Shown one piece after another: positions 1 to 6,333 of a DNA stretch of 6,927 nucleotides. Under the pieces are notes generated by a model, which was given only the letters and a program-made list of their open reading frames with translations, was not told where the DNA came from and did not search any database. The stretch covers positions 493 to 7,419 of the forward strand of contig DEPQ01000005.1 of assembly GCA_002358855.1 (NCBI GenBank). The letters are read 5' to 3'. The position numbers and the translations under genes were made by a program. How positions within the stretch are numbered: position 1 is the stretch's first letter; each line of letters begins with the position of its first letter. The DNA comes from Bacteroidales bacterium UBA3388. Its GTDB lineage: Bacteria; Bacteroidota; Bacteroidia; Bacteroidales; P3.

Positions 1-34
1 TAGGCATCCCCCGTGTACTCTTAGTAACTTCTCT
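1..34 (-). rRNA. rrl: 23S ribosomal RNA, 5' end only (gene runs off the left edge)
   Basis: The minus strand from about 34 to 1 matches the conserved start of bacterial 23S rRNA. It contains ACTAAG, then GTACACGG and GGATGCC, in the same order and spacing as E. coli 23S (ACTAAGCGTACACGGTGGATGCC), with one visible change in the GG[T/G]GGATGCC stretch. The 5' end is placed at about 34 by counting back from ACTAAG, which is at E. coli positions 10-15; the true processed end may differ by a few bases. A boxA-like element lies about 25 nt upstream and a consensus promoter about 110 nt upstream, which supports the call. There is no 16S gene or tRNA spacer upstream; the next gene is rpmA. Only about 34 nt of rRNA is visible, so intactness cannot be judged. 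Confidence 0.86.
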
Positions 35-59
35 CGTTCTCTCTTGTATGTATTCAAAA

Positions 60-71
60 TTGTCAAAGATC
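60..71 (-). promoter_or_regulatory. boxA-like rRNA antitermination element
   Basis: Read on the minus strand this is GATCTTTGACAA, very close to the E. coli rrn boxA TGCTCTTTAACAA. In bacteria the boxA RNA is bound by NusB/NusE (S10) and lets polymerase read through long untranslated rRNA. It lies about 25 nt before the 23S start, where Bacteroidota rRNA operons usually have a similar CTTTGACA sequence. The assignment rests on sequence similarity and position only. Confidence 0.72.
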
Positions 72-91
72 TCTTTTCCCTCTCTTGGGAT

Positions 92-124
92 TAGGACTCA
101 GCATTAACGCTCCGCTGAGTCTTA
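92..124 (-). promoter_or_regulatory. Hairpin in the 23S leader, in the boxB position
   Basis: GACTCAGC (95-102) pairs with GCTGAGTC (114-121). The stem extends outward to 92/124 through two more Watson-Crick pairs and one G-U, giving about 11 bp with an 11-nt loop. On the minus strand it lies between the predicted 23S transcription start and boxA, the same order as boxB-boxA in E. coli rrn leaders. On that strand it is not followed by a T-run, so it should not terminate 23S transcription. On the plus strand it is followed by TTTTT (125-129), so it could instead stop plus-strand transcription entering rpmA/rplU antisense. Confidence 0.6.
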
Positions 125-142
125 TTTTTCGTTTTGGGAGTG

Positions 143-173
143 CAAAATTACAACTTTTTTCGCAACTACCAAA
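143..173 (-). promoter_or_regulatory. Consensus Bacteroidota promoter for the 23S gene
   Basis: On the minus strand, TTTG (173-170) and TAATTTTG (150-143) are separated by exactly 19 nt, a perfect match to the Bacteroidota -33 TTTG / -7 TAnnTTTG promoter. Transcription should start near 137-140, giving a leader of about 105 nt that carries the hairpin and boxA before 23S. The -33 element begins 15 bp after the rpmA stop codon. Confidence 0.8.
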
Positions 174-188
174 TTTTTTTCATATTTT

Positions 189-446
189 TTATGCTTCAGG
201 TAAAACTGAAACGTATGACTTATTGTCTCTTTTCTTTTTAAACTCAACAGTTCCATTAACCAAAGCAAACAATGTATGGTCTTTACCCATTCCTACATTT
301 TGTCCTGGATTGTGAACTGTTCCTCTTTGTCTTACAATAATATTACCTGCGATACATTTTTGACCGCCGTATATTTTCACTCCTAAACGTTTGCTTTCTG
401 ATTCACGTCCGTTACTTGAACTACCGACACCTTTCTTGTGAGCCAT
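189..446 (-). CDS. rpmA: 50S ribosomal protein L27
   Basis: Encodes bL27 (85 aa), a small basic protein of the large ribosomal subunit whose N-terminal tail reaches the peptidyl-transferase centre and helps position tRNA. The family signature is clear: the start [16 protein letters not shown], then [10 protein letters not shown] and [10 protein letters not shown] (about residues 21-43), and [16 protein letters not shown] (about 47-62). Length is normal. The protein begins directly with MAHKKG, so it has no N-terminal extension of the kind that is cleaved by Prp in Firmicutes. It lies 43 bp downstream of rplU, the standard rplU-rpmA order, and is probably co-transcribed with it. No terminator is visible after the stop; the 23S promoter begins 15 bp further on, so some read-through into the rRNA gene is possible. 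Confidence 0.98.
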   Translation of the reverse strand: MAHKKGVGSSSNGRESESKRLGVKIYGGQKCIAGNIIVRQRGTVHNPGQNVGMGKDHTLFALVNGTVEFKKKRDNKSYVSVLPEA

Positions 447-489
447 ATTCTTATTTTATTTCAAGTTTATAAATCCTTTAACTAAAATC

Positions 490-798
490 TTACAATATAT
501 CTGAAATTAATATTTGTGTAAGATATTGACGATGTCCATTCATCTTTTGGTATCCTTTTCTTCTCTTTTTGTGGAAAACCAAAACTTTTTCGCCTTTTAT
601 ATGTTTAATTACTTGAGCCTTTACAACAGCTCCTTCTATAAATGGAGCACCAACTGTGATGTTTCCATCTACGTCTTTTAGCATCACGGTGTCAAAATCA
701 ACTTCTGTTCTTTCTTCATTTTGAAGACGGTGAACAAAAATCTTTTGATCTTTTTGTACCTTGAATTGCTGTCCTGCTATTTTTACTACTGCGTACAT
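490..798 (-). CDS. rplU: 50S ribosomal protein L21
   Basis: Encodes bL21 (102 aa), a large-subunit protein that binds 23S rRNA. The N-terminus MYAVVKIAGQQFKVQ is the typical L21 start, and the C-terminal part has the family signature KKRRKGYQKMNGHRQ followed by a short hydrophobic end (about residues 77-102). Length fits the family. The ATG at 798 is chosen because the protein aligns from its first residue and there is no upstream extension. A consensus promoter (836-866) gives a leader of about 35 nt, which is AT-rich and lacks an obvious Shine-Dalgarno, as is usual in Bacteroidota. It is the first gene of the rplU-rpmA unit. Confidence 0.98.
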   Translation of the reverse strand: MYAVVKIAGQQFKVQKDQKIFVHRLQNEERTEVDFDTVMLKDVDGNITVGAPFIEGAVVKAQVIKHIKGEKVLVFHKKRRKGYQKMNGHRQYLTQILISDIL

Positions 799-835
799 TT
801 TATTTTTTATTTAAATTTCTTTTTGAAACGAGTTG

Positions 836-866
836 CAAAATTAGATATTTATTAAATAATAGCAAA
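836..866 (-). promoter_or_regulatory. Consensus Bacteroidota promoter for rplU-rpmA
   Basis: On the minus strand, TTTG (866-863) and TAATTTTG (843-836) are separated by exactly 19 nt, matching the -33/-7 consensus of the Bacteroidota housekeeping sigma factor. Transcription should start at about 830-833, about 35 nt before the rplU ATG. The bases around its start (TAATTTTGCAACTC) resemble those of the 23S promoter (TAATTTTGCACTC). Confidence 0.78.
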
Positions 867-940
867 ATAATTCACTAAAAAAATTTACACAATCTAAATT
901 TCAGCTCTGTTTATCAACAATTTAATGTTTATAAATATTG

Positions 941-2044
941 TTAGACATTAAATCTAAAATGCATTATATCCCCGTCTTGAACGATATATTCTTTACCTTC
1001 AACGCTCATTTTTCCTGCTTCCTTACATGCAGATTCGCTTTTTAGAGTTACGAAATCTTCATACTTGATCACCTCTGCACGAATAAAACCTTTTTCAAAG
1101 TCTGAGTGAATTACTCCTGCACATTGAGGAGCTTTCCAACCCTTTGTAAAAGTCCAAGCCCTTACCTCTTGTACTCCTGCTGTTAAATACGTTTGAAGAT
1201 TTAACAAATGATAAGCTTTTTTTATCAATCGAGCAACACCCGATTCTTTTAAGCCTAATTCTTCTAAGAACATTTGTTTTTCTTCCAAAGTTTCAAACTC
1301 TGCAATATCAGATTCAATCTTTGCTGCAACAATCAATATCTCTGCGCCTTCTTCTTGTGCGATCTTTTCCACAAGTTCGGTGTATTTATTTCCATTCACA
1401 GCACTATTTTCATCTACATTGCAAACATATAACACAGGTTTAGCTGTTAAAAGACAAAGCTCTTTTGCAAGTTTTATATCATCTTTATTATCAAAAGTTA
1501 CTGTTCTTGCACTTTTTCCTTGTTCTAATACGGCTTTATATTTTTTAAGAATTTCCAACAATGCTTTTGCTTCTCTATCTCCACCAGACTTTGCTGCCTT
1601 TTCAACTTTTGGCAAACGAGTTTCAATAGTTTCCAAATCTTTAAGCTGAAGCTCTGTATCAATAATTTCCTTATCTCTTATCGGATCAACACTTCCATCA
1701 ACGTGAACAACATTATCATCATCAAAACATCTTAACAAATGCAATATTGCATCACATTCACGAATATTTGCAAGGAATTTATTGCCTAAGCCTTCACCTT
1801 TGCTTGCCCCTTTTACCAATCCTGCAATATCAACAATTTCAACAGTCGTTGGAACAATTCTTTCAGGCTTTACCAATTCTGCCAAAACATTTAACCTCTC
1901 GTCTGGCACAGAAATTACACCTACATTAGGCTCAATTGTACAGAAAGGAAAGTTTGCCGCTTGTGCTTTTGCGTTAGATAAGCAATTAAACATAGTAGAT
2001 TTGCCTACATTAGGCAAACCTACTATTCCACATTTCAAAGCCAT
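941..2044 (-). CDS. ychF: Ribosome-binding ATPase YchF (Obg-family P-loop protein)
   Basis: Encodes YchF/OLA1 (367 aa; the family is about 363), a cytosolic P-loop protein of the Obg group that hydrolyses ATP rather than GTP and binds the ribosome. Visible motifs are the P-loop GLPNVGKST (residues 9-17), the strongly conserved NFPFCTIEPN (31-40), DIAGLVKGASKGEGLGN (72-88, containing G3), and NVDE (209-212) in place of the GTPase NKxD, which is the feature linked to ATP preference in this family. A helical insertion occupies about 120-200, and the C-terminal TGS domain (about 280-365) contains LQTYLTAGVQEVRAWT, DFEKGFIRAE and a final DGDIMHFRFNV. The ATG lies 3 bp after the tig stop, so the two genes are almost certainly one transcript. 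In E. coli, YchF is associated with the ribosome and stress responses; its exact role remains debated. Confidence 0.98.
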   Translation of the reverse strand: MALKCGIVGLPNVGKSTMFNCLSNAKAQAANFPFCTIEPNVGVISVPDERLNVLAELVKPERIVPTTVEIVDIAGLVKGASKGEGLGNKFLANIRECDAILHLLRCFDDDNVVHVDGSVDPIRDKEIIDTELQLKDLETIETRLPKVEKAAKSGGDREAKALLEILKKYKAVLEQGKSARTVTFDNKDDIKLAKELCLLTAKPVLYVCNVDENSAVNGNKYTELVEKIAQEEGAEILIVAAKIESDIAEFETLEEKQMFLEELGLKESGVARLIKKAYHLLNLQTYLTAGVQEVRAWTFTKGWKAPQCAGVIHSDFEKGFIRAEVIKYEDFVTLKSESACKEAGKMSVEGKEYIVQDGDIMHFRFNV

Positions 2045-2047
2045 TTC

Positions 2048-3415
2048 TTATTTATTGAGTAATTTAGAGAAATCGTCCAAAGAAATTTCTTTGTTTTCGC
2101 ATTTTACGTTTTCTTTCAATGTTTGAGTTAATTTTTGATCAAACAAAAAATCGTAAATTTGCTTTCCTTGTTCTTTATTTTCAAGCATATTAGTAGCTAT
2201 TTTTTCAATAGCTTCTTCTCTTTCTTTTGCTTGTTCCTCAGTTTCGTTTTCTGCTTTAGGGAAGTAATTAGAAATTAAAGCCTCTTTATAATATGTTTTT
2301 ATTTCTTCTTTAGAAACTTCCAATTTATATTGTTCCATCAACTTGCTTTCAATCAACTGCCATTTGATAGAATCTCTATACATTGTATAGTTATCAATAA
2401 TTTCTTTATCTTCAACTTTTCCTGTATTTGTTTGAATCAACCAACGTTTCAAGAACTCGTCTGGTAATTCAAAAGTAGAAGTTTCAACCAATTGTTTGCT
2501 AACTTCGTTTAAGAAATGACGATCTGCTTGTTGAGCATACGCCTTTTCCATATCTTCTTTTATTGCATTTCTGAAATCAGCATCTGTTTTAACTTCTTTT
2601 GTAGGGAAAGCCTTTGCATAAAGTTCTTCATTAACTTCATGAGGAGTAACTCTGCTGATAGAATGTACTGTAAATTGAACATCAGACTTAAATTCCTTAG
2701 CAGCTTCCTTATCTATTCTCAACATTGCTGAAATTTCAGTTACGTTTTTGAATGCTTTTGCTAAGTTAAATACAATAACATCATCTTTTTTAGCTCCAAT
2801 AAATTTCTTTTTTATTGTTGCCATTCCTATTTTATCAACAGCAATAGAAGTTACTGTTTGAACTCCACCTTCTTTTACATTACCTTCTTCATCTACTTCT
2901 TTGATTTGTCCATAAACCAAATCTGTTTCTTCTATTTTTTCAGGGGTTTCAAAATTTCCGAATCTACGTTGAATATCTTCTATTTGTTTGTTGATTGTTT
3001 CTTCATCAGGAGTAATCTTATAATATGTAGCTTTTTGTTTTTCTAATTCCAATTTAACTTCTGGTTGTAAAGCTATATCAAAATAGAAAACAAAATCTTG
3101 TTGATTATCCCAATCAATATTTCCTGTTTTCTCATCATTAGACATTGGACTTCCTAAAAGTTCAAGTTTATTATCATCAACAAATTGATACATTGCATCA
3201 GACATAACTTTTTGAACTTCTTCTGCTCTAACGGGTTTTTCATACATTTTTTTTATCATACCCATTGGAACTTGTCCAGGTCTAAATCCTGGAATATTTG
3301 CTTTTTTACGATATTGTTTTAATTCACTTTCTACCGCAGCAGCATAATCCGCAGCAGCAACTTCTACCTTTAAGACAGCTGTTAAATCACCTGTCATTTC
3401 CTTTGTTACATTCAT
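2048..3415 (-). CDS. tig: Trigger factor, ribosome-associated chaperone
   Basis: Encodes trigger factor (455 aa), the chaperone that docks at the ribosome exit tunnel on uL23 and shields nascent chains. The N-terminal ribosome-binding domain (about 1-115) carries the docking signature GFRPGQVP at residues 43-50, close to the E. coli GFRKGKVP. The middle region (about 150-250) should be the FKBP-like PPIase domain, but I cannot pick out a convincing set of its usual hydrophobic active-site residues, so catalytic activity is uncertain. The rest is the long, charged, helical C-terminal cradle (about 260-455), rich in Glu and Lys. Length is ordinary for this family. It is the first gene of a tig-ychF unit, with a likely promoter around 3470-3500 and a leader of about 50 nt made of AATAAT-like sequence. 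Confidence 0.96.
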   Translation of the reverse strand: MNVTKEMTGDLTAVLKVEVAAADYAAAVESELKQYRKKANIPGFRPGQVPMGMIKKMYEKPVRAEEVQKVMSDAMYQFVDDNKLELLGSPMSNDEKTGNIDWDNQQDFVFYFDIALQPEVKLELEKQKATYYKITPDEETINKQIEDIQRRFGNFETPEKIEETDLVYGQIKEVDEEGNVKEGGVQTVTSIAVDKIGMATIKKKFIGAKKDDVIVFNLAKAFKNVTEISAMLRIDKEAAKEFKSDVQFTVHSISRVTPHEVNEELYAKAFPTKEVKTDADFRNAIKEDMEKAYAQQADRHFLNEVSKQLVETSTFELPDEFLKRWLIQTNTGKVEDKEIIDNYTMYRDSIKWQLIESKLMEQYKLEVSKEEIKTYYKEALISNYFPKAENETEEQAKEREEAIEKIATNMLENKEQGKQIYDFLFDQKLTQTLKENVKCENKEISLDDFSKLLNK

Positions 3416-3469
3416 ACTTGTACCTTAATGTATATTATTATTTATTATTCAATTCAAAAATTGAGTTTG

Positions 3470-3500
3470 CAAAGTTAAGAATTTATCTCAAAATGAGTAA
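3470..3500 (-). promoter_or_regulatory. Probable promoter for tig-ychF
   Basis: On the minus strand, TAACTTTG (3477-3470) matches the -7 consensus TAnnTTTG. The sequence 19 nt upstream is TTAC (3500-3497), only a half match to TTTG. Start of transcription would be about 3464-3467. The region is short (89 bp between genes), which supports the location. Confidence 0.55.
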
Positions 3501-3504
3501 ATAT

Positions 3505-4530
3505 TTATAGATTAAACAATTCATTTAACGCCAACACCACCTTTTCGTCAATGCGAGTAAACTTAACTTTTATTGACTGTCTGCGAGCTGCAAACAATCC
3601 ATATCCATTATTAACATTTGTATAAATTGGCTTATCAACAAGTTGCATAGACTCTTGACGAGAATTACTATAATATTCGTACATATTCAAATCACAAGAC
3701 AAAATATATAGTTCAAACATCGAAGATCGATCTGTTGGAGAACAAGTTTTGCCTTTCAAGGATCTTTCTAATTCATCAAGTAGCAAATCTAATTCTATAT
3801 TAAAACTCATAGGCACTCCTGCATGCTGATTCTTTACCAATTGTGTTGCAAAATCTATGTCAGCAAAAGTTTCTTTACCTTCTTCTTTATAGTAAAACCT
3901 TATAACAGGTTGATACATTTTCGCCATTATCCCTTGATCATAAGCATCAGCATAAGAATTAAGATTATACCATTGGCAATTTAATATTTGTTTTCCTGCA
4001 CGATTTTGAAATTGCATATAATTTCCTGGAGTTATAATATCATAATCGCCTATCAAACGAGTTGAAGCCGTTGTTTCTTCCAAAGTTTTCTTATTCCTTA
4101 CAACAATTTTATAAGTTTGCTTCATTGCTTCCGTATGGTTTAAGCGACCTCTGGTTACGCAATAATAAATAGGAGAAGTTTCTGCAAAGAAATCTCCAAC
4201 TTCTTTATTATATGACTCTGTGTAATTAAACCAAAAAGTATCTCTAACAATAGAGTCCGCTTCCCAATAATAATGAGAAATCATAAAAACATCTATATCT
4301 TCTGGTTTATAATAAATTGAGTCCTTTACTTTTGAGAAATCCAAATAATTTCCACTACCCAAGAAACCTTTTTGAACTCTTACAAACGTTGTATCATCAT
4401 CTTGATCAAGCACGCCATAAACAACGGTAACTGCTTTCCATTCCTCATTTGGATCAAACTCCACCTCGCAAGAAGTAAAGATAAAAGGAAATAAAAATAC
4501 TACTAATAGATATCTAAAAAAATGCTTCAT
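3505..4530 (-). CDS. Probable DUF4249-like lipoprotein of unknown function
   Basis: Encodes a 341-aa exported protein. Residues 1-20 form a lipoprotein signal peptide: basic start MKHFFR, hydrophobic core LLVVFLFPFIF, lipobox FTSC with Cys21 as the lipidated residue. The mature protein starts EVEFDP. After this, VVYGVLDQDDDTTFVRVQKGF (36-56) and, near the C-terminus, NNGYGLFAARR (307-317) resemble the strand pattern of the Bacteroidota DUF4249 family, whose members often sit beside TonB-dependent receptors. This family call is from memory of the pattern and is tentative. The protein is rich in Tyr and Asp, without transmembrane segments after the signal. No receptor gene is beside it: tig is downstream and pyrK is divergent upstream. 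The ATG at 4530 is fixed by the signal peptide. Its function is unknown; it probably sits in the outer membrane or faces the periplasm. Confidence 0.8.
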   Translation of the reverse strand: MKHFFRYLLVVFLFPFIFTSCEVEFDPNEEWKAVTVVYGVLDQDDDTTFVRVQKGFLGSGNYLDFSKVKDSIYYKPEDIDVFMISHYYWEADSIVRDTFWFNYTESYNKEVGDFFAETSPIYYCVTRGRLNHTEAMKQTYKIVVRNKKTLEETTASTRLIGDYDIITPGNYMQFQNRAGKQILNCQWYNLNSYADAYDQGIMAKMYQPVIRFYYKEEGKETFADIDFATQLVKNQHAGVPMSFNIELDLLLDELERSLKGKTCSPTDRSSMFELYILSCDLNMYEYYSNSRQESMQLVDKPIYTNVNNGYGLFAARRQSIKVKFTRIDEKVVLALNELFNL

Positions 4531-4560
4531 TCTTTAATTATTTTAGTAAAAATTTAGGTG

Positions 4561-4568
4561 CAAAGATA
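4561..4568 (-). promoter_or_regulatory. Probable -7 element for the lipoprotein gene
   Basis: TATCTTTG on the minus strand matches TAnnTTTG and would start transcription at about 4555-4558, roughly 27 nt before the ATG. At the 19-nt position the upstream sequence is TCTT, a poor -33 element, so activity may be weak or depend on another factor. Confidence 0.5.
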
Positions 4569-4599
4569 GTCATAAATTCACAAATTAAAGATTTTCTTG

Positions 4600-4607
4600 T
4601 ATTTTTG
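4600..4607 (+). promoter_or_regulatory. Probable -7 element for pyrK-pyrD
   Basis: TATTTTTG matches the TAnnTTTG consensus. The -33 position 19 nt upstream reads TTCA (4577-4580), a weak match. The predicted start at about 4611-4614 gives a leader of about 30 nt before the pyrK ATG, too short for a typical pyrimidine attenuator or PyrR-binding leader. It lies back to back with the promoter of the lipoprotein gene. Confidence 0.55.
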
Positions 4608-4643
4608 TAGTCTAATATTGTAAAATTTAACATAAAAATCAAT

Positions 4644-5399
4644 ATGAAACATTGCGATAATTTTGTTGTAAGCGAGAAAAAATTTCTCAATTCAAGTTTT
4701 TTTAAACTAAAATTAAAATCAAAAAAAACACTTCCCGAAATCAATCCCGGACAATTTGTAGAAGTCCAAGTAAATTCTGACAGCAAGGTTTTATTACGCC
4801 GTCCAATCTCAATCAATGACGTAGATTCTCAAACAAATGAGATAAGCCTAATAATCCAAACCGTAGGACAAGGAACAAAAGAATTAGCAAAAATTTCAGA
4901 AGGCGAAGAATTAAGCTTAATTTATCCATTAGGTAATGGTTTTGAAACCAAAGGAGAAAATCCTCTTTTAATTGGAGGAGGAGTAGGAATTGCTCCATTA
5001 TTATATTTATCAAAACAATTCTATGCAAAAGGAATAAAACCTGATGTTTTATTAGGTTTTAGGAGCAAAGAACAAATGATCGCATTAGATGAATTTGAAA
5101 AATACTCAAATCTTTATATATCCACACAAGATGGTAGCATTGGAGAAAAAGGATTAGTAACAGAAAACAAAATATTCTCAGCCTCACACGATGTAATCTA
5201 CACTTGCGGACCTACACCTATGATGAAAGCAATTTCAGATTATAGTTTAAAAAACAATATCAAATGTTACGCATCATTAGAAAATAAAATGGCGTGTGGA
5301 ATCGGTGCTTGCTTATGCTGTGTTCAAAACACAACAGAAGGACACAAATGTACTTGCACAGAAGGCCCTGTATTTAACGTAAAAGATATAATTTGGTAA
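4644..5399 (+). CDS. pyrK: Dihydroorotate dehydrogenase B, electron-transfer subunit
   Basis: Encodes PyrK (251 aa), the FAD and [2Fe-2S] subunit that passes electrons from PyrD's FMN to NAD+ in pyrimidine synthesis. The N-terminal FAD-binding barrel has PGQFVEVQV (35-43) and RRPISI (52-57), the flavin-binding motif of the ferredoxin-reductase superfamily. The NAD-binding half has [14 protein letters not shown] (111-124) and [12 protein letters not shown] (186-197). The C-terminus holds the cluster ligands C218-x4-C223-x2-C226-x11-C238, with two extra cysteines, C225 and C236, mixed into the motif. Length is normal for PyrK. It directly precedes pyrD, 11 bp from stop to start, so the two are surely one operon. 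Distant relatives are other sulfide- or glutamate-synthase-linked reductase subunits, but the pyrD neighbour and the MACGIGAC motif settle the call. Confidence 0.96.
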   Translation: MKHCDNFVVSEKKFLNSSFFKLKLKSKKTLPEINPGQFVEVQVNSDSKVLLRRPISINDVDSQTNEISLIIQTVGQGTKELAKISEGEELSLIYPLGNGFETKGENPLLIGGGVGIAPLLYLSKQFYAKGIKPDVLLGFRSKEQMIALDEFEKYSNLYISTQDGSIGEKGLVTENKIFSASHDVIYTCGPTPMMKAISDYSLKNNIKCYASLENKMACGIGACLCCVQNTTEGHKCTCTEGPVFNVKDIIW

Positions 5400-5410
5400 A
5401 AGCGAAAACT

Positions 5411-6316
5411 ATGGAAAAATTAAAAATACAAATAGGTAATTTAGAATTTCAAAACCCTGTAATGACAGCCTCAGGAACATTTGGTTTCGGATTAGAATAT
5501 GAAGATTTTTTTGACGTACAAAAACTTGGAGCAATCATAGTTAAAGGAACAACAGGTGAGAAAAGAGAAGGAAATCCTGCACCTCGTATGTGCGAAACAC
5601 CTATGGGAATGATTAACGCAGTAGGATTGCAAAATAAAGGAGTAGATTATTTTTGCGAAAACACATATCACCAAATCAAACACTACAAAAACAACGTTAT
5701 TGTAAACGTTTCAGGATCCTCAATCGAAGAATACGTAAAAGTTGCTGAAAAAATCAACGAATTAGAACACATTCCAGCAATAGAATTAAACATTTCGTGT
5801 CCTAATGTCAAAAAAGGAGGAATGGGATTTGGCACAGACACAAAAATGGCGTTTGAAGTAGTAGATGCAGTTAGGAAAACATACAAAAAACACCTAATTG
5901 TAAAACTTTCTCCTAACGTTACATCTATTGCAGAGATAGCAAAAGCCGTTGAAAGTGCAGGAGCAGATAGCGTTTCTATGATAAACACAGTTTTAGGTAT
6001 GGCAATAGATGCAGAAAAACGCAAACCATTACTCTCAACCATTACAGCAGGTTTATCAGGCCCTGCAATAAAACCGATAGGCTTACGATGCGTTTACCAA
6101 ACCTCCAAAGCAGTAAAAATTCCTATTATTGGCTTGGGCGGAATCACTAATGCGACAGATGCAATAGAATATATACTCGCAGGAGCAAGTGCAATACAAA
6201 TAGGAACTCAAAACTTCGTAAACCCAAGCGTTGGATTAGAAGTAATAGACGGCATGAAAGAATATCTTGACCGCCACAATATTTCTCACATTTGGGACAT
6301 TAGAGGAATCATTTAA
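5411..6316 (+). CDS. pyrD: Dihydroorotate dehydrogenase, class 1B catalytic subunit
   Basis: Encodes the FMN-containing catalytic subunit (301 aa) that oxidises dihydroorotate to orotate, the fourth step of UMP synthesis, in the cytosol as a PyrD2-PyrK2 complex. Visible features are [13 protein letters not shown] (15-27) and IIVKGTT (42-48) at the FMN site, [13 protein letters not shown] (125-137) with the catalytic base Cys130, which marks class 1 rather than the Ser of class 2, VKLSPNV (164-170), [10 protein letters not shown] (191-200), and the phosphate-binding GLGGI (241-245) and GASAIQIGT (258-266). The ATG at 5411 is preferred to an in-frame TTG at 5393 that would add six residues and overlap the pyrK stop, because class 1B proteins begin close to this point. 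Its pairing with pyrK supports class 1B over the fumarate-using class 1A. Confidence 0.97.
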   Translation: MEKLKIQIGNLEFQNPVMTASGTFGFGLEYEDFFDVQKLGAIIVKGTTGEKREGNPAPRMCETPMGMINAVGLQNKGVDYFCENTYHQIKHYKNNVIVNVSGSSIEEYVKVAEKINELEHIPAIELNISCPNVKKGGMGFGTDTKMAFEVVDAVRKTYKKHLIVKLSPNVTSIAEIAKAVESAGADSVSMINTVLGMAIDAEKRKPLLSTITAGLSGPAIKPIGLRCVYQTSKAVKIPIIGLGGITNATDAIEYILAGASAIQIGTQNFVNPSVGLEVIDGMKEYLDRHNISHIWDIRGII

Positions 6317-6333
6317 AGTTTTTTGTTATTTTA

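Noticed and set aside
85..315. Plus-strand open frame of 76 codons near the left edge
   Set aside because: It crosses the 23S leader and promoter and the antisense of rpmA, starts at a place with no plausible signals and has no recognisable protein pattern; the minus-strand L27 reading is unambiguous.
920..953. Inverted repeat ATTTAATGT / ACATTAAAT as a terminator after ychF
   Set aside because: The stem is all A-T except one pair, includes the ychF stop codon, has a 16-nt loop and is not followed by a T-run on the minus strand. It is too weak to call.
3449..3464. Small hairpin TCAATT / AATTGA between tig and the lipoprotein gene
   Set aside because: Only six weak pairs in very AT-rich sequence; it could be a chance palindrome in the tig leader, and no T-run makes it a clear terminator.
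4608..4643. Pyrimidine-responsive attenuator or riboswitch ahead of pyrK
   Set aside because: The predicted leader is about 30 nt, with no hairpin or leader peptide, so there is no room for a known attenuation structure.
4538..4816. Minus-strand open frame overlapping the start of pyrK
   Set aside because: It lies opposite a clearly coding pyrK sequence and has no recognisable protein features.
5393..5410. Upstream TTG start for pyrD adding six residues
   Set aside because: The ATG at 5411 matches the normal start of class 1B PyrD and avoids overlap with the pyrK stop; it also places the catalytic cysteine at residue 130, as in the Lactococcus lactis enzyme.
6317..6333. Small exported protein gene as a third member of the pyr operon
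   Set aside because: A perfect promoter begins 17 bp after pyrD, and the product has an export signal with no link to pyrimidine synthesis; independent transcription is the simpler reading.
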